Shown one piece after another: positions 1 to 6,815 of a stretch of 47,632 nt of DNA. Both the position numbers and the translations under genes were made by a program. The stretch covers positions 1-47,632 of the forward strand of contig JAHBVI010000045.1 of assembly GCA_019637635.1 (NCBI GenBank), given 5' to 3'. Source of the stretch: Anaerolineae bacterium. Lineage in GTDB: Bacteria; Chloroflexota; Anaerolineae; Promineifilales; Promineifilaceae. How positions within the stretch are numbered: the first letter of the stretch is position 1; each line of letters opens with the position of its first letter. The notes below the pieces were generated by a model. The model had not been told where the DNA came from. It saw nothing but the letters and a program-made list of their open reading frames with translations, and did no database searches.

Positions 1-2
1 CA

Positions 3-521
3 CCACATGAACCACCACACCCTGTTCAAGATCGAGAGTATTATTTGCTGACCGCTGCCTGTTATGAACATGCTCATCACATGCACACAACCCTACGTCG
101 CCAGGAATTACTCAATCAAATCTTCGAGATTATGATCGCCACCGATATTGAGATTCAGGCATGGGTGGTACTGCTCAATCATTACCACCTGCTGGTGTTT
201 GTGCCTGATTTCCAGGCGCTCAGGAGATGTTTTAAGGGGGTTCATGGGCCAACGGCCGTGACCTGGAATCGGGAAGATGGCGTGTCTGGCCGTAAATTAT
301 GGTATCGTTTCACCGACCGGGCCATCCGTTCCGAAGCGCATTATTTCACCACATTGAATTACATCCATTACAATCCGGTCAAACATGGTTGGGCAACGTC
401 GCCATATGAATGGCCAGAGAGCAGTGTGCATTGGTATATGACCCATCACGGCCGTGACTGGTTACGTGACTTGTGGCGAACTTATCCGCTGCGGGATTAC
501 GGGAAAGGCTGGGATGATTGA
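3..521 (+). CDS. RAYT-like Y1 (IS200/REP-associated) transposase, 5' end cut by window edge
   Basis: Single-strand HUH-type transposase of the REP-associated tyrosine transposase (RAYT) group. The open frame runs unbroken from base 3, giving PHEPPHPVQD before the first possible internal start (TTG at 45), so the true start lies left of the window. The HUH metal-binding motif is visible as LLNHYHLLV (family form MPNHFHLL), and the C-terminal YIHYNPVKHGW matches the Y-H-x-NPV signature that carries the helix after the catalytic tyrosine. About 170 residues are present. RAYTs are domesticated, usually single-copy enzymes that recognise REP hairpins next to a GTAG tetranucleotide. Four REP units start 7 bases after its stop codon, which supports this assignment over an ordinary IS200 TnpA. 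No TnpB or IQ partner is seen. Confidence 0.85.
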   Translation, partial: PHEPPHPVQDREYYLLTAACYEHAHHMHTTLRRQELLNQIFEIMIATDIEIQAWVVLLNHYHLLVFVPDFQALRRCFKGVHGPTAVTWNREDGVSGRKLWYRFTDRAIRSEAHYFTTLNYIHYNPVKHGWATSPYEWPESSVHWYMTHHGRDWLRDLWRTYPLRDYGKGWDD

Positions 522-527
522 TGGTTT

Positions 528-645
528 TGTTTGTAGCAGGTACTTCAGTGCCCGTTCGTAGTAGGCACTTTAGTGCCATTTGAAGGCGATAAATCGCCTA
601 CTACAAACGACAAAAGAAGAGGGCGATGAATCGCCTACTACGAAC
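528..645. repeat. Cluster of four REP units (REPIN-like) downstream of the RAYT gene
   Basis: Four related units of about 24-25 bp lie at 528-552, 553-577 (both forward), 585-609 and 622-645 (both reverse). Each has a GTTYGTAG-type head with a GTAG tetranucleotide (GTAGTAG in most, GTAGCAG in the first), followed by a small hairpin. The hairpin arms covary: GGCACT/AGTGCC in one, GGCGAT/ATCGCC in others, so structure is kept while sequence changes. Units 2 and 3 face each other across a 7-base loop, making a 57-bp REPIN (553-609). The last unit overlaps the first codons of the longest reading of the next gene. Confidence 0.85.
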
Positions 646-655
646 TGAAGAGAAT

Positions 656-2434
656 ATGAACCAGACTGAGATGTTGCGTTTCTTGCAAGAGCGGGTCAGT
701 GAAGACGAACTGAAAACCATCTGCTTTCATTTGCAAGTGGATTATGAAAGCCTGCCCGCTGTGGGAAAAGGCGGCAAGGCGTTGGAACTGATCAAATTTA
801 TGCAGCGGCGCGGCCGGCTGCCGGAACTGGAAGCGATCATTAGCCGGTTTGGGGCAGTCGGCGAGGGCACACCGGACAGTGTGAAACCGTACCTGAAAGT
901 GATCGCCCAACGCACCAATGCCCTGCCCCTGGCCCCGCTGGACCCCAAAGGGCGCGACGCGGCCGCCATCTCCCTGGAACAGGTGTTTATCAACCTGGAC
1001 GCAGGCACGGCCACGCACAAAACCGCCCATGCCGAACAGGATAACGTCACCATTCACCAACGATACAGCGCCGCCCTGGCCCACATCCATTACCGGCCGC
1101 GCCTGATTTTGTTGGGCGACCCTGGCTCCGGCAAATCTACGCTGCTGCGTTTCTTGACACACTGCCTGGCGCAGCACGGGTTGGCCCCGGACAAGGGGTG
1201 GACAAAGCTGCTGCGCTGGACGCAGGAAAAGGCGCTCACGTTCGTAGTAGGCGATTTATCGCCGTCAGAAGGCGATAAATCGCCTACTACGAACGAAGAA
1301 CAGTATTGGTCAATCAGTGGGCTGCTGCCGGTGCTGGTGGAACTGCGCGATTTTGCGGCCACGCCGTTTGCGCCCCATTCCCCGGCGGCCATCTGGCAAT
1401 ACATTGAAAACCGGCTGCGCGATCAGGGGTTTGGCGAGGCGCTGCCTGCCCTGCACAACCTGGCGCGGCAGGGGCGCTTGCTGCTGCTGCTGGATGGGGT
1501 GGATGAAGTGCCGCTGGAGCAGCGCCCGGCTGTGTGGCAGGCGATTAACGCCCTGAGCGAAGGGCCGTATCTGGACAACCGCTGGGTGGCCACCTGCCGC
1601 ATCCTCTCCTTTGCCGCCGCCGAAGCGCCCAAGGGGGCGCCGATACAGACGTTGCAGCCGCTCAACGAGCAGCAGATTGACCGCTTTATCGGCAGTTGGT
1701 ATGGGGTGCTGGTGGAAACGGGCGAATTACAACCGGCGCAGGCGCAGCAGATGACCCGCCAGTTGCAAACCGCCGCCCGCCGCCGCCGCTTGCAGCCGTT
1801 GGCCGAAAACCCGATGCTGTTGACCATTATGGCGCTGGTGCAAACCTATCATGGCACTTTGCCCGATGAACGCGCCCGGCTGTACCAGGCGTGTGTGGAG
1901 ACGCTGCTGCTGCGCTGGCAGCGGCACAAAGAGACCGGCGCGGGCGCAGAGATGCCGGATGTGCTGGCGCAGTTGGGGGTGAACCAGCAGCAGTTGGAAC
2001 GGCTGTTGTGGGAGATCGCCTGGAAAGCGCACAGCCGGGCGGCGGAACGGCAAGAGTCGGCCGATATTGCTGAAACAGAAGTGATGGGCATTGCCAAAAA
2101 CCACCTGGGCAGCTACCAGAAGGCGGAGCAGTTCATCGAGTATACGGAGCGGCGGGCGCATTTGTTGGTGGGGCACGGTGGGCAGCAGCAGCGGGTGTAT
2201 CGCTTTCCGCACCGCACCTTTCAGGAGTATCTGGCGGCCTGTTATGTGGCCTCGCAGCGAGATTTTTCGCGGGGGGCGCCGAAGCTGGCGCAGCGCGGCG
2301 ACAGTTGGCGCGAGGTGCTGAATCTGGCGGCGGGCACGCTGGTGTTTAACCAGAACAATGTAGAGAAGGCGTTGGATGGCATCCGGGAAGTATTGCCGGA
2401 GCGGGCGCCGGCGGCCGAAGACACGGGCGGCTGA
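656..2434 (+). CDS. EAD-NACHT NTPase, N-terminal part of an interrupted EAD-NACHT-FGE gene
   Basis: Predicted signal-transduction ATPase of a bacterial conflict system (STAND-type NACHT). Residues 1-65 form an effector-associated, death-like domain (pattern ELKTICFHLQVDYESLP followed by RRGRLPEL). The P-loop GDPGSGKS is at residues 154-161. The NACHT Walker B LLLLLDGVDE follows, with D280, D283 and E284, and then a helical region. I chose ATG 656; an earlier in-frame ATG at 626 would add ten residues encoded by a REP unit. Residues about 195-213 are encoded by a REP pair inserted in frame. The frame stops at TGA 2432-2434 but continues in the same frame with typical NACHT-to-FGE linker sequence (VWLAAEMM), so this is one gene split by a stop. 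In this family such proteins sense a trigger, oligomerise and recruit EAD-bearing effectors; the EAD-TIR gene at 5861 is the obvious partner here (inference). Confidence 0.8.
   Translation: MNQTEMLRFLQERVSEDELKTICFHLQVDYESLPAVGKGGKALELIKFMQRRGRLPELEAIISRFGAVGEGTPDSVKPYLKVIAQRTNALPLAPLDPKGRDAAAISLEQVFINLDAGTATHKTAHAEQDNVTIHQRYSAALAHIHYRPRLILLGDPGSGKSTLLRFLTHCLAQHGLAPDKGWTKLLRWTQEKALTFVVGDLSPSEGDKSPTTNEEQYWSISGLLPVLVELRDFAATPFAPHSPAAIWQYIENRLRDQGFGEALPALHNLARQGRLLLLLDGVDEVPLEQRPAVWQAINALSEGPYLDNRWVATCRILSFAAAEAPKGAPIQTLQPLNEQQIDRFIGSWYGVLVETGELQPAQAQQMTRQLQTAARRRRLQPLAENPMLLTIMALVQTYHGTLPDERARLYQACVETLLLRWQRHKETGAGAEMPDVLAQLGVNQQQLERLLWEIAWKAHSRAAERQESADIAETEVMGIAKNHLGSYQKAEQFIEYTERRAHLLVGHGGQQQRVYRFPHRTFQEYLAACYVASQRDFSRGAPKLAQRGDSWREVLNLAAGTLVFNQNNVEKALDGIREVLPERAPAAEDTGG
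1239..1295. repeat. REPIN inserted in frame within the NACHT gene
   Basis: A perfect inverted repeat with 25-bp arms (1239-1263 and 1271-1295) around the 7-base loop GTCAGAA. The arms carry the same CGTTCGTAGTAGGCGAT head as the REP units behind the RAYT gene. The total is 57 bp, exactly 19 codons, so the reading frame survives. The encoded segment (VVGDLSPSEGDKSPTTN) does not resemble NACHT sequence. Confidence 0.9.
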
Positions 2435-2440
2435 TACCGG

Positions 2441-3154
2441 GTGTGGCTGGCGGCGGAGATGATGGTGGTGGTGGGCAAGGAAGTGGCGCGGCGAGACGAC
2501 GTGGGGCGCAAGGTGCTGCCCCGGCTGCAAAAGCTGCTGGCGGGGCTGCTGGCGGCGGGGGCGCTGACGCCGCCGCAGCGGGCGGAGGCGGGCGACGCCC
2601 TGGGGCTGCTGGGCGACCCGCGCCCTGGCGTGTGTACGCGGGAGCCGGAGATGATTCCGATTCCGGCGGGGCCGTTTTTGATGGGCGATAAGAAGTACAC
2701 CGTTCACGTGGACGCTTTTGCCATTGCCCGCTACCCGGTGACCAATGCGCAGTACCGCTTTTTTGTGGCGGCGGGCGGTTATGAGAACCCGGATTTCTGG
2801 ACGAAAGAGGGGTGGCAGCAGCGCGGCAAAGAGAAGTGGACACGGCCGCGCTATGGGGATGACCCGTTTACCTCTATTGACAACAAGCCTGTGGTGGGGG
2901 TGAGCTGGTATGAGGCGGTGGCGTACTGTAACTGGCTGAGTGCGGAAGCAGGGAAAAGCTACCGGTTGCCGACAGAGGCGGAATGGGAACGGGCGGCGCG
3001 GCATACTGACGGCCGTACCTTCCCCTGGGGCGAACAATGGCAAGACGGCATTATCAATTCCAGTGAAGCAAAAGTGGAACGCACGACGGCCGTCGGCTCT
3101 TTCCCGCACAGCACGGCCGTTTGTGGCGCGCAGGATATGAGCGGCAACGTCTGA
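2441..3154 (+). CDS. FGE-sulfatase (SUMF1/EgtB-like) domain segment of the interrupted NACHT gene
   Basis: In the same frame as the NACHT segment and separated from it only by TGA 2432-2434. The GTG at 2441 is a formal start without a ribosome binding site. It begins with a helical linker (VWLAAEMM, then LPRLQKLLAGLL and QRAEAGDALGLLGDPRPGV), which in intact NACHT-FGE proteins joins the two domains. The formylglycine-generating-enzyme fold starts at MIPIPAGPFLMGD and continues with YPVTNAQYRFF, VVGVSWYEAVAYCNWL, RLPTEAEWERAAR, FPWGEQW and AQDMSGNV. It then hits TGA at 3152-3154, exactly where the family has the W of GNVWEW. In EAD-NACHT proteins the FGE-like domain is thought to bind ligands or peptides rather than make formylglycine. 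Whether this piece is translated alone is doubtful. Confidence 0.6.
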   Translation: MWLAAEMMVVVGKEVARRDDVGRKVLPRLQKLLAGLLAAGALTPPQRAEAGDALGLLGDPRPGVCTREPEMIPIPAGPFLMGDKKYTVHVDAFAIARYPVTNAQYRFFVAAGGYENPDFWTKEGWQQRGKEKWTRPRYGDDPFTSIDNKPVVGVSWYEAVAYCNWLSAEAGKSYRLPTEAEWERAARHTDGRTFPWGEQWQDGIINSSEAKVERTTAVGSFPHSTAVCGAQDMSGNV

Positions 3155-3370
3155 GAATGGTGCCAGAGTCAGTATGCAGATGAGCCATATCGGGGGGGTG
3201 TCGGCCGTGAAAATCTGGAAGGATATGCCCACCGGGTCAGGCGCGGGGGCGCGTTCCGCAGCGTCGATCAGAGCACACGCACCGCGTATCGCCTCAACTA
3301 CTACCCGAACAGCAAGAGCAACGATATCGGGTATCGGGTGGTCGAACATCTCTCGGACTCTGCATCCTGA
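3155..3370 (+). pseudogene. C-terminal remainder of the FGE-like domain beyond the second in-frame TGA
   Basis: Seventy-one sense codons follow the TGA in the same frame and end at TGA 3368-3370. They begin EWCQSQYADEPYRG and include RVRRGGAFRSVDQS, TAYRLNYYPN and IGYRVVEHLS, the standard end of an FGE-like fold, undamaged. Together with 656-2434 and 2441-3154 the whole frame is about 905 codons, a normal length for NACHT-FGE proteins. The cysteines that true formylglycine-generating enzymes carry just after RGGS-W are replaced by Ser here, so no catalytic FGE activity is expected. The gene is either recently inactivated, read through at UGA, or affected by sequencing errors. Confidence 0.7.
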
Positions 3371-3458
3371 TTTCTGCTTTCTGGATTCTTTTTTCTGTTT
3401 TCTGAAAAGATAGTGGAATGACCGCCATCCGGGCAGAGACAGGCGGCCCCATCCAATC

Positions 3459-3482
3459 TCTCTGCGCCTATGGGCGCAGAGA
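3459..3482 (+). terminator. Hairpin after the NACHT-FGE gene, possible terminator
   Basis: TCTCTGCGCC pairs with GGCGCAGAGA over a 4-base loop. It is followed after a short gap by ACAAAAATTTTTTC, so termination is plausible though the T-run is not adjacent. Read on the minus strand the hairpin is preceded by GTAG, so it could instead be another REP-like unit. Confidence 0.4.
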
Positions 3483-3562
3483 TCGCTACAAAAATTTTTT
3501 CACCCCTATTCCTGCATCCCTCTCATTCCACGGCGCTCCGCGCCCCATTCACACACCAAACC

Positions 3563-4052
3563 CGTCGTAGGGGCGGGACAGGCGGGCTAAAACCCTTGCC
3601 AAAACCAGGACCTCATCCCCGCCTGTCTCGCCCCCCTGCCAGGCAGGGGGCGAGACGGCGCGGAGACCAGATCATTGGCTCCGGCCGGATGGAACCCGCG
3701 CCGTCCCGCCCCTACCACCTGTCACAATGCCAGGGGGGGCCTGCTGTGGCCGGTGTCCCCACCGCGCCACCCCGCCCGCCCGTCACCCGTCGTAGGGGCG
3801 GGACAGGCGGGCTAAAACCCTTGCCATCACCAGGGCCTCATGCCCGCCTGTCTCGCCCCCCTGCCAGGCGCAGGACAAGCAGGGCGAGACGGCGCGGAGA
3901 CCCGGCCATGCGTTTCGGCCACCGTATTACCGCGCCGTTCCGCCCCTACCAACCGCCCCACCCGCGCCCGCCATACCCAGGCGCGGGGCGAGATGGCGCG
4001 GGACAACGTTTCGCGTTTCGGCCGCCGTAATGCCGCGCCATCCCGCCCCTAC
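3563..4052. repeat. GC-rich repeat cluster bounded by GTAGGGGCGGGA palindromes
   Basis: This fills most of the 716-base gap between the NACHT-FGE remnant and the methyltransferase. Copy 1 (3563-3715) and copy 2 (3788-3949) both begin CGTCGTAGGGGCGGGACAGG, share GCTAAAACCCTTGCCA and CCGCCTGTCTCGCCCCCCTG, and end in TCCCGCCCCTAC or a one-base variant, the reverse complement of the start. A third partial copy (about 3950-4052) ends ATCCCGCCCCTAC. The two full copies differ by an internal insertion and have diverged, so they look like old copies of a non-autonomous palindromic element of about 155 bp. Open frames here are by-products of base composition. Confidence 0.7.
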
Positions 4053-4104
4053 GATACGTTGCGGGCGCGGTGGGAAATGGGGGTGATTGGGGTATACTGG
4101 GCGT

Positions 4105-5721
4105 ATGACGGTTTTGTTATTTCCGGGGCGGCATTTGCTGAACACGGCTTTTCAGGAACAGTATTTGCGTGGGCTGCTGCGGATGCCGCTGGCGGCGCTG
4201 CCGTTTGTGGATGCACAGCAGCCCGCCGCCGGAACGCCCATTGACCAGGTCGTTTTTGCCGTCACCTCGGCCAACCAGCAACATGCCCGCTACAATCCCA
4301 TCCCGTTTCATGTGCGGGCCATTGGCGTGGATCGCTTTGCACGGCCGTTGGAAATGACCTTTGGCATCCAATATCGCATCATTGGCATTCCCCATTACCC
4401 GCCCACACCCCGTTTTGCCGAATTTGTACTGAAGGAAATTGAGGAGCAAACGGAAGGCGACCTGATATTGACACCGGAGAACTGCGCCGTACTCACCTGC
4501 ACACCGGGGGTGATGGACATGTTCCAGCGGTTGGGTTTTGCCATTTTACCGGCCGAATCGGCCTTTGACCCCCAGCCGGACACACCCAATGACCTGCTGC
4601 AAAAGCTGGTAGCGGCCGGCGACAACTGGTTCACCAACCGCGAACTGCGGGAAAAAGTGGCAGCGGCAACCTTTGACTTGTGGCAGGATTTCCCCGACGT
4701 GCCGCGCCGGGTACTCAGGTTGTGGCGTGACCCGCTGCTGACGGAATCGGGCGATCTGACAGGCAGCCGCGACTATGCCACCTATGCCTATGGCATGGGC
4801 AATCAGGAGATCATTCGCCTGAAATATGCGGACATCAAGGAGGCGATCCGGCCCGGCAAAATTGTGGACGAGGGATGCGCCGATGGGGCGCTGCTGGCGC
4901 TGATTGCCGCCGATTTCCCGGACTCTGACCTGATTGGCATTGAGATTACGGGGGAGTTTATGGCGCGGGCGCTGGACAGGCAGCGGGCGGGGGATTTTGG
5001 CGGGGCGTATGTGCATTTCCACCAGCGCAACATCACCCAGCCGCTCTTTGAGGCGAATTCAATTGATACCACAATTTGCAATTCGACGACGCACGAGTTG
5101 TGGTCGTATGGCGAGGGGGAGGCGACGCTGCGGGCCTATCTGGCGGCGAAGTTTCACCAGACGCGCGTCGGCGGGCGGCTGGTGATTCGGGATGTGGTGG
5201 GGCCGGCCGATAAGGAGCAGGAGGTGTACCTGTGGTTGAATGAGGCCGACGGCCGTACCCCAGACCCCAACCCGCCAACCGACCCTGAGGCAAAGCGACA
5301 GTACCGTGAGGGGTTGTCTACGGACGGCCGTTTTCACCACTTTGCTCAGGAGTTTCTGGGCGCGCCAATCCGGTATCGCCGGGAAGAAGTGGAGGGCGTA
5401 CACTACGTGGTGTTGACGCTGCGTGATGCAGTGGAGTTTATGAGCAAGAAGGATTACACCGATAATTGGGACAGCGAGATGCACGAGGCGTTTGCCTTTT
5501 GGGACTTTGACCAGTGGAAGGCGGCGCTGACGGCAGCCGGTTTTACGGTGCTGGAAAACCCAAATGAACCGGCGCGCGGCTCCCGTGTATATACCAACCC
5601 GTGGATTGTGCAAAACCGGTGGCAGGGGAAGGTGAAGTTGTACCGGCGGGCGGGGGACGGCCGTTTGCATCCCCTGCCCTGGCCGCCCACCAATGTCGTG
5701 CTGGTGGGCGAAAAACGATAA
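4105..5721 (+). CDS. Class I SAM-dependent methyltransferase with an unassigned N-terminal domain
   Basis: A 538-residue protein from ATG 4105; a TTG six codons earlier is in frame but lacks support. Residues about 250-330 are a Rossmann methyltransferase core: motif I VDEGCADG at 254-261, then LIGIEITGEFM (acidic residue of motif II) and a later NITQ/ICNSTTHE region. Residues 1-150 (LLFPGRHLLNT, VFAVTSANQQHARYNPIPFH, VRAIGVDRFARP) form a separate domain reminiscent of nucleotidyltransferase-like folds, but I cannot assign it. A third part (residues about 400-530) carries no motif I know. The substrate is unknown. It stands alone between two EAD-containing proteins, so a role in the same conflict system is possible but not shown. 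TATACT at 4092-4097 lies too close to the ATG to serve as its promoter. Confidence 0.75.
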   Translation: MTVLLFPGRHLLNTAFQEQYLRGLLRMPLAALPFVDAQQPAAGTPIDQVVFAVTSANQQHARYNPIPFHVRAIGVDRFARPLEMTFGIQYRIIGIPHYPPTPRFAEFVLKEIEEQTEGDLILTPENCAVLTCTPGVMDMFQRLGFAILPAESAFDPQPDTPNDLLQKLVAAGDNWFTNRELREKVAAATFDLWQDFPDVPRRVLRLWRDPLLTESGDLTGSRDYATYAYGMGNQEIIRLKYADIKEAIRPGKIVDEGCADGALLALIAADFPDSDLIGIEITGEFMARALDRQRAGDFGGAYVHFHQRNITQPLFEANSIDTTICNSTTHELWSYGEGEATLRAYLAAKFHQTRVGGRLVIRDVVGPADKEQEVYLWLNEADGRTPDPNPPTDPEAKRQYREGLSTDGRFHHFAQEFLGAPIRYRREEVEGVHYVVLTLRDAVEFMSKKDYTDNWDSEMHEAFAFWDFDQWKAALTAAGFTVLENPNEPARGSRVYTNPWIVQNRWQGKVKLYRRAGDGRLHPLPWPPTNVVLVGEKR

Positions 5722-5722
5722 T

Positions 5723-5785
5723 CAGTAGAACGAGTTCAGACATCCGATTTCTCCAAGAAATCGGGCGTCTGATTTCGATCTACTG
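5723..5785. terminator. Nested inverted repeat between the methyltransferase and EAD-TIR genes
   Basis: Outer arms CAGTAGA/TCTACTG enclose an inner hairpin: CAGACATCCGATTTCT pairs with AGAAATCGGGCGTCTG around CCA, with one mismatch and one wobble. It starts two bases after the methyltransferase stop codon and has no T-run. It may act as a rho-independent-like stop, an mRNA end protector, or another GTAG-headed REP element. Confidence 0.45.
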
Positions 5786-5789
5786 AGGC

Positions 5790-5817
5790 TTGACAACTTC
5801 GGTTTCATTTGTATAGT
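5790..5817 (+). promoter_or_regulatory. Sigma70-type promoter for the EAD-TIR gene
   Basis: A perfect -35 TTGACA (5790-5795), a 16-base spacer and -10 TATAGT (5812-5817) stand about 43 bases before the ATG. A strong ribosome site AGGAGG (5845-5850) sits 10 bases before the start. The gene therefore has its own strong expression signals, independent of the upstream methyltransferase. Confidence 0.75.
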
Positions 5818-5860
5818 GGCGGCACATTCGTAACGGCAATTTGCAGGAGGTATTCCACAC

Positions 5861-6730
5861 ATGGCTGACAATTACAATCTATTTTTCAAAGAACTCAGGG
5901 GCAGCTTTAGCGCCACAGAACTGGACGAATTGTGCCTGGAACTGGGGTATGACAGCGGCGAGGTATTTACGCAGCCGGGCAACCTGAGCCGCATGGCGCA
6001 GGATTTACAGGGGTATGCCAGGCGACGAGGACAGGAACAGCAGTTGCTGGCGGCCGTTGCCGAAGCTCGCCCTCACCTGGATTTGACGCCCTATGGGTAT
6101 AAGCCCAACCTGCCACCAGGGCCGGGCAAACCGCCGCTGCCAGGGACGCCACCACCTCCACCGGCGCTGCGGGAGAAGCAGGTGTTTGTTTCCTATGCCT
6201 GGGGAGGCGAGAGTGAAAACATTGTCAACCAAATTGACCAATCATTCAAAGAACGCGGCATTACCTTGATACGAGATAAACGGGACCTGGGGTTTAAGGG
6301 GTTGATCCGCGAATTTATGCGGGAGATTGGGGCCGGGCAAGCCATTGTAGCGGTGATTAGCGACAAGTATCTGCGCTCCAAGAACTGTATGTTTGAACTG
6401 GTGGAGATTGCCAGTCATAATGATTTTTACGGCCGTATCTTCCCGGTGGTGCTGCCAGATGCCAAAATCTACGACTCGCTAGATCGTATTGAGTACATCA
6501 AGTATTGGGATGACAAAATCAAGCAGCTCAATGAAGCCATGAAGAGCATTGATGTGCAGGCCAATTTGCAGGGGATTCGGGACGACATTGACCTCTATAC
6601 ACGAGTCCGCGGCACGATTGCCGGGTTGATGGATATTTTGCAGAACATGAACACGTTGACGTCCGATATGCATCGGGCGTCGGAGTTTGAGGAGTTGTTC
6701 ACGGCCGTAGAGAAAAAGTTGGCCGAATAA
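5861..6730 (+). CDS. EAD-TIR domain effector protein
   Basis: A 289-residue cytoplasmic protein. Residues 5-75 are a death-like effector-associated domain (ELDELCLELGYD, then ARRRGQEQQLLAAV), similar in pattern to the N-terminus of the NACHT protein at 656. A proline-rich linker (residues about 83-103) follows. The TIR domain starts at KQVFVSYAW (residues 106-114). The expected NADase glutamate is E179 in NCMFELVEI, and the helix before it carries SDKYLRSKN. The C-terminal 80 residues are helical. Bacterial TIR proteins commonly cleave NAD+ on activation, and EADs pair effectors with sensors carrying the same EAD. I infer that this is the effector recruited by the EAD-NACHT protein 2.5 kb upstream. 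ATG 5861 is fixed by AGGAGG at 10-base spacing. Confidence 0.88.
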   Translation: MADNYNLFFKELRGSFSATELDELCLELGYDSGEVFTQPGNLSRMAQDLQGYARRRGQEQQLLAAVAEARPHLDLTPYGYKPNLPPGPGKPPLPGTPPPPPALREKQVFVSYAWGGESENIVNQIDQSFKERGITLIRDKRDLGFKGLIREFMREIGAGQAIVAVISDKYLRSKNCMFELVEIASHNDFYGRIFPVVLPDAKIYDSLDRIEYIKYWDDKIKQLNEAMKSIDVQANLQGIRDDIDLYTRVRGTIAGLMDILQNMNTLTSDMHRASEFEELFTAVEKKLAE

Positions 6731-6734
6731 AGCC

Positions 6735-6772
6735 AAAGATTCCTCGCTCCGAAGACTTCGCTCGGAATGACA
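6735..6772. repeat. 38-bp repeat, copy 1 (left of the nuclease gene)
   Basis: Begins AAAGATTCCTCGCTCCGAAG and is identical over 38 bp to 7680-7717. It is an imperfect palindrome (ATTCCTCGCTCCGAAG against CTTCGCTCGGAAT). Short palindromes of this type are common dispersed intergenic repeats. The two copies here lie in direct orientation on either side of the nuclease gene. Confidence 0.85.
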
Positions 6773-6781
6773 GGTTGATGA

Positions 6782-6811
6782 CCGTTTACCGTTTACCGAT
6801 TACCGTTTACC
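6782..6811. repeat. Heptanucleotide tandem repeat (CCGTTTA)4 just before the nuclease start
   Basis: Four 7-bp units, CCGTTTA, CCGTTTA, CCGATTA, CCGTTTA, end 4 bases before the ATG at 6816 and occupy the place where a ribosome binding site would be. No purine-rich site is present, so copy number changes could alter translation. Confidence 0.7.
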
Positions 6812-6815
6812 AGCT

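Noticed and set aside
1727..3349. A 540-codon open frame on the minus strand opposite the NACHT-FGE gene
   Set aside because: It is antisense to sequence with clear NACHT and FGE motifs; the translation is Arg/Pro/His-rich without domains. GC-rich third positions leave the opposite frame open.
656..3370. Whole-genome reassignment of TGA to Trp as the explanation of the two in-frame TGA codons
   Set aside because: The RAYT gene and the 2143-residue GAF gene end in TGA at natural C-termini, and TGG is used for Trp throughout, so a general code change is unlikely; only local readthrough or mutation remains.
3563..4052. A CRISPR array in the repeat cluster
   Set aside because: Only two full copies of about 155 bp with diverged interiors, no regular short repeats or spacers, and no cas genes; the Cas4-like nuclease stands alone.
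3470..4244. Two overlapping plus-strand frames of 186 and 134 codons in the repeat cluster
   Set aside because: They consist of the GC-rich repeat copies, are Pro/Arg-rich, have no ribosome site, and the second overlaps the methyltransferase gene.
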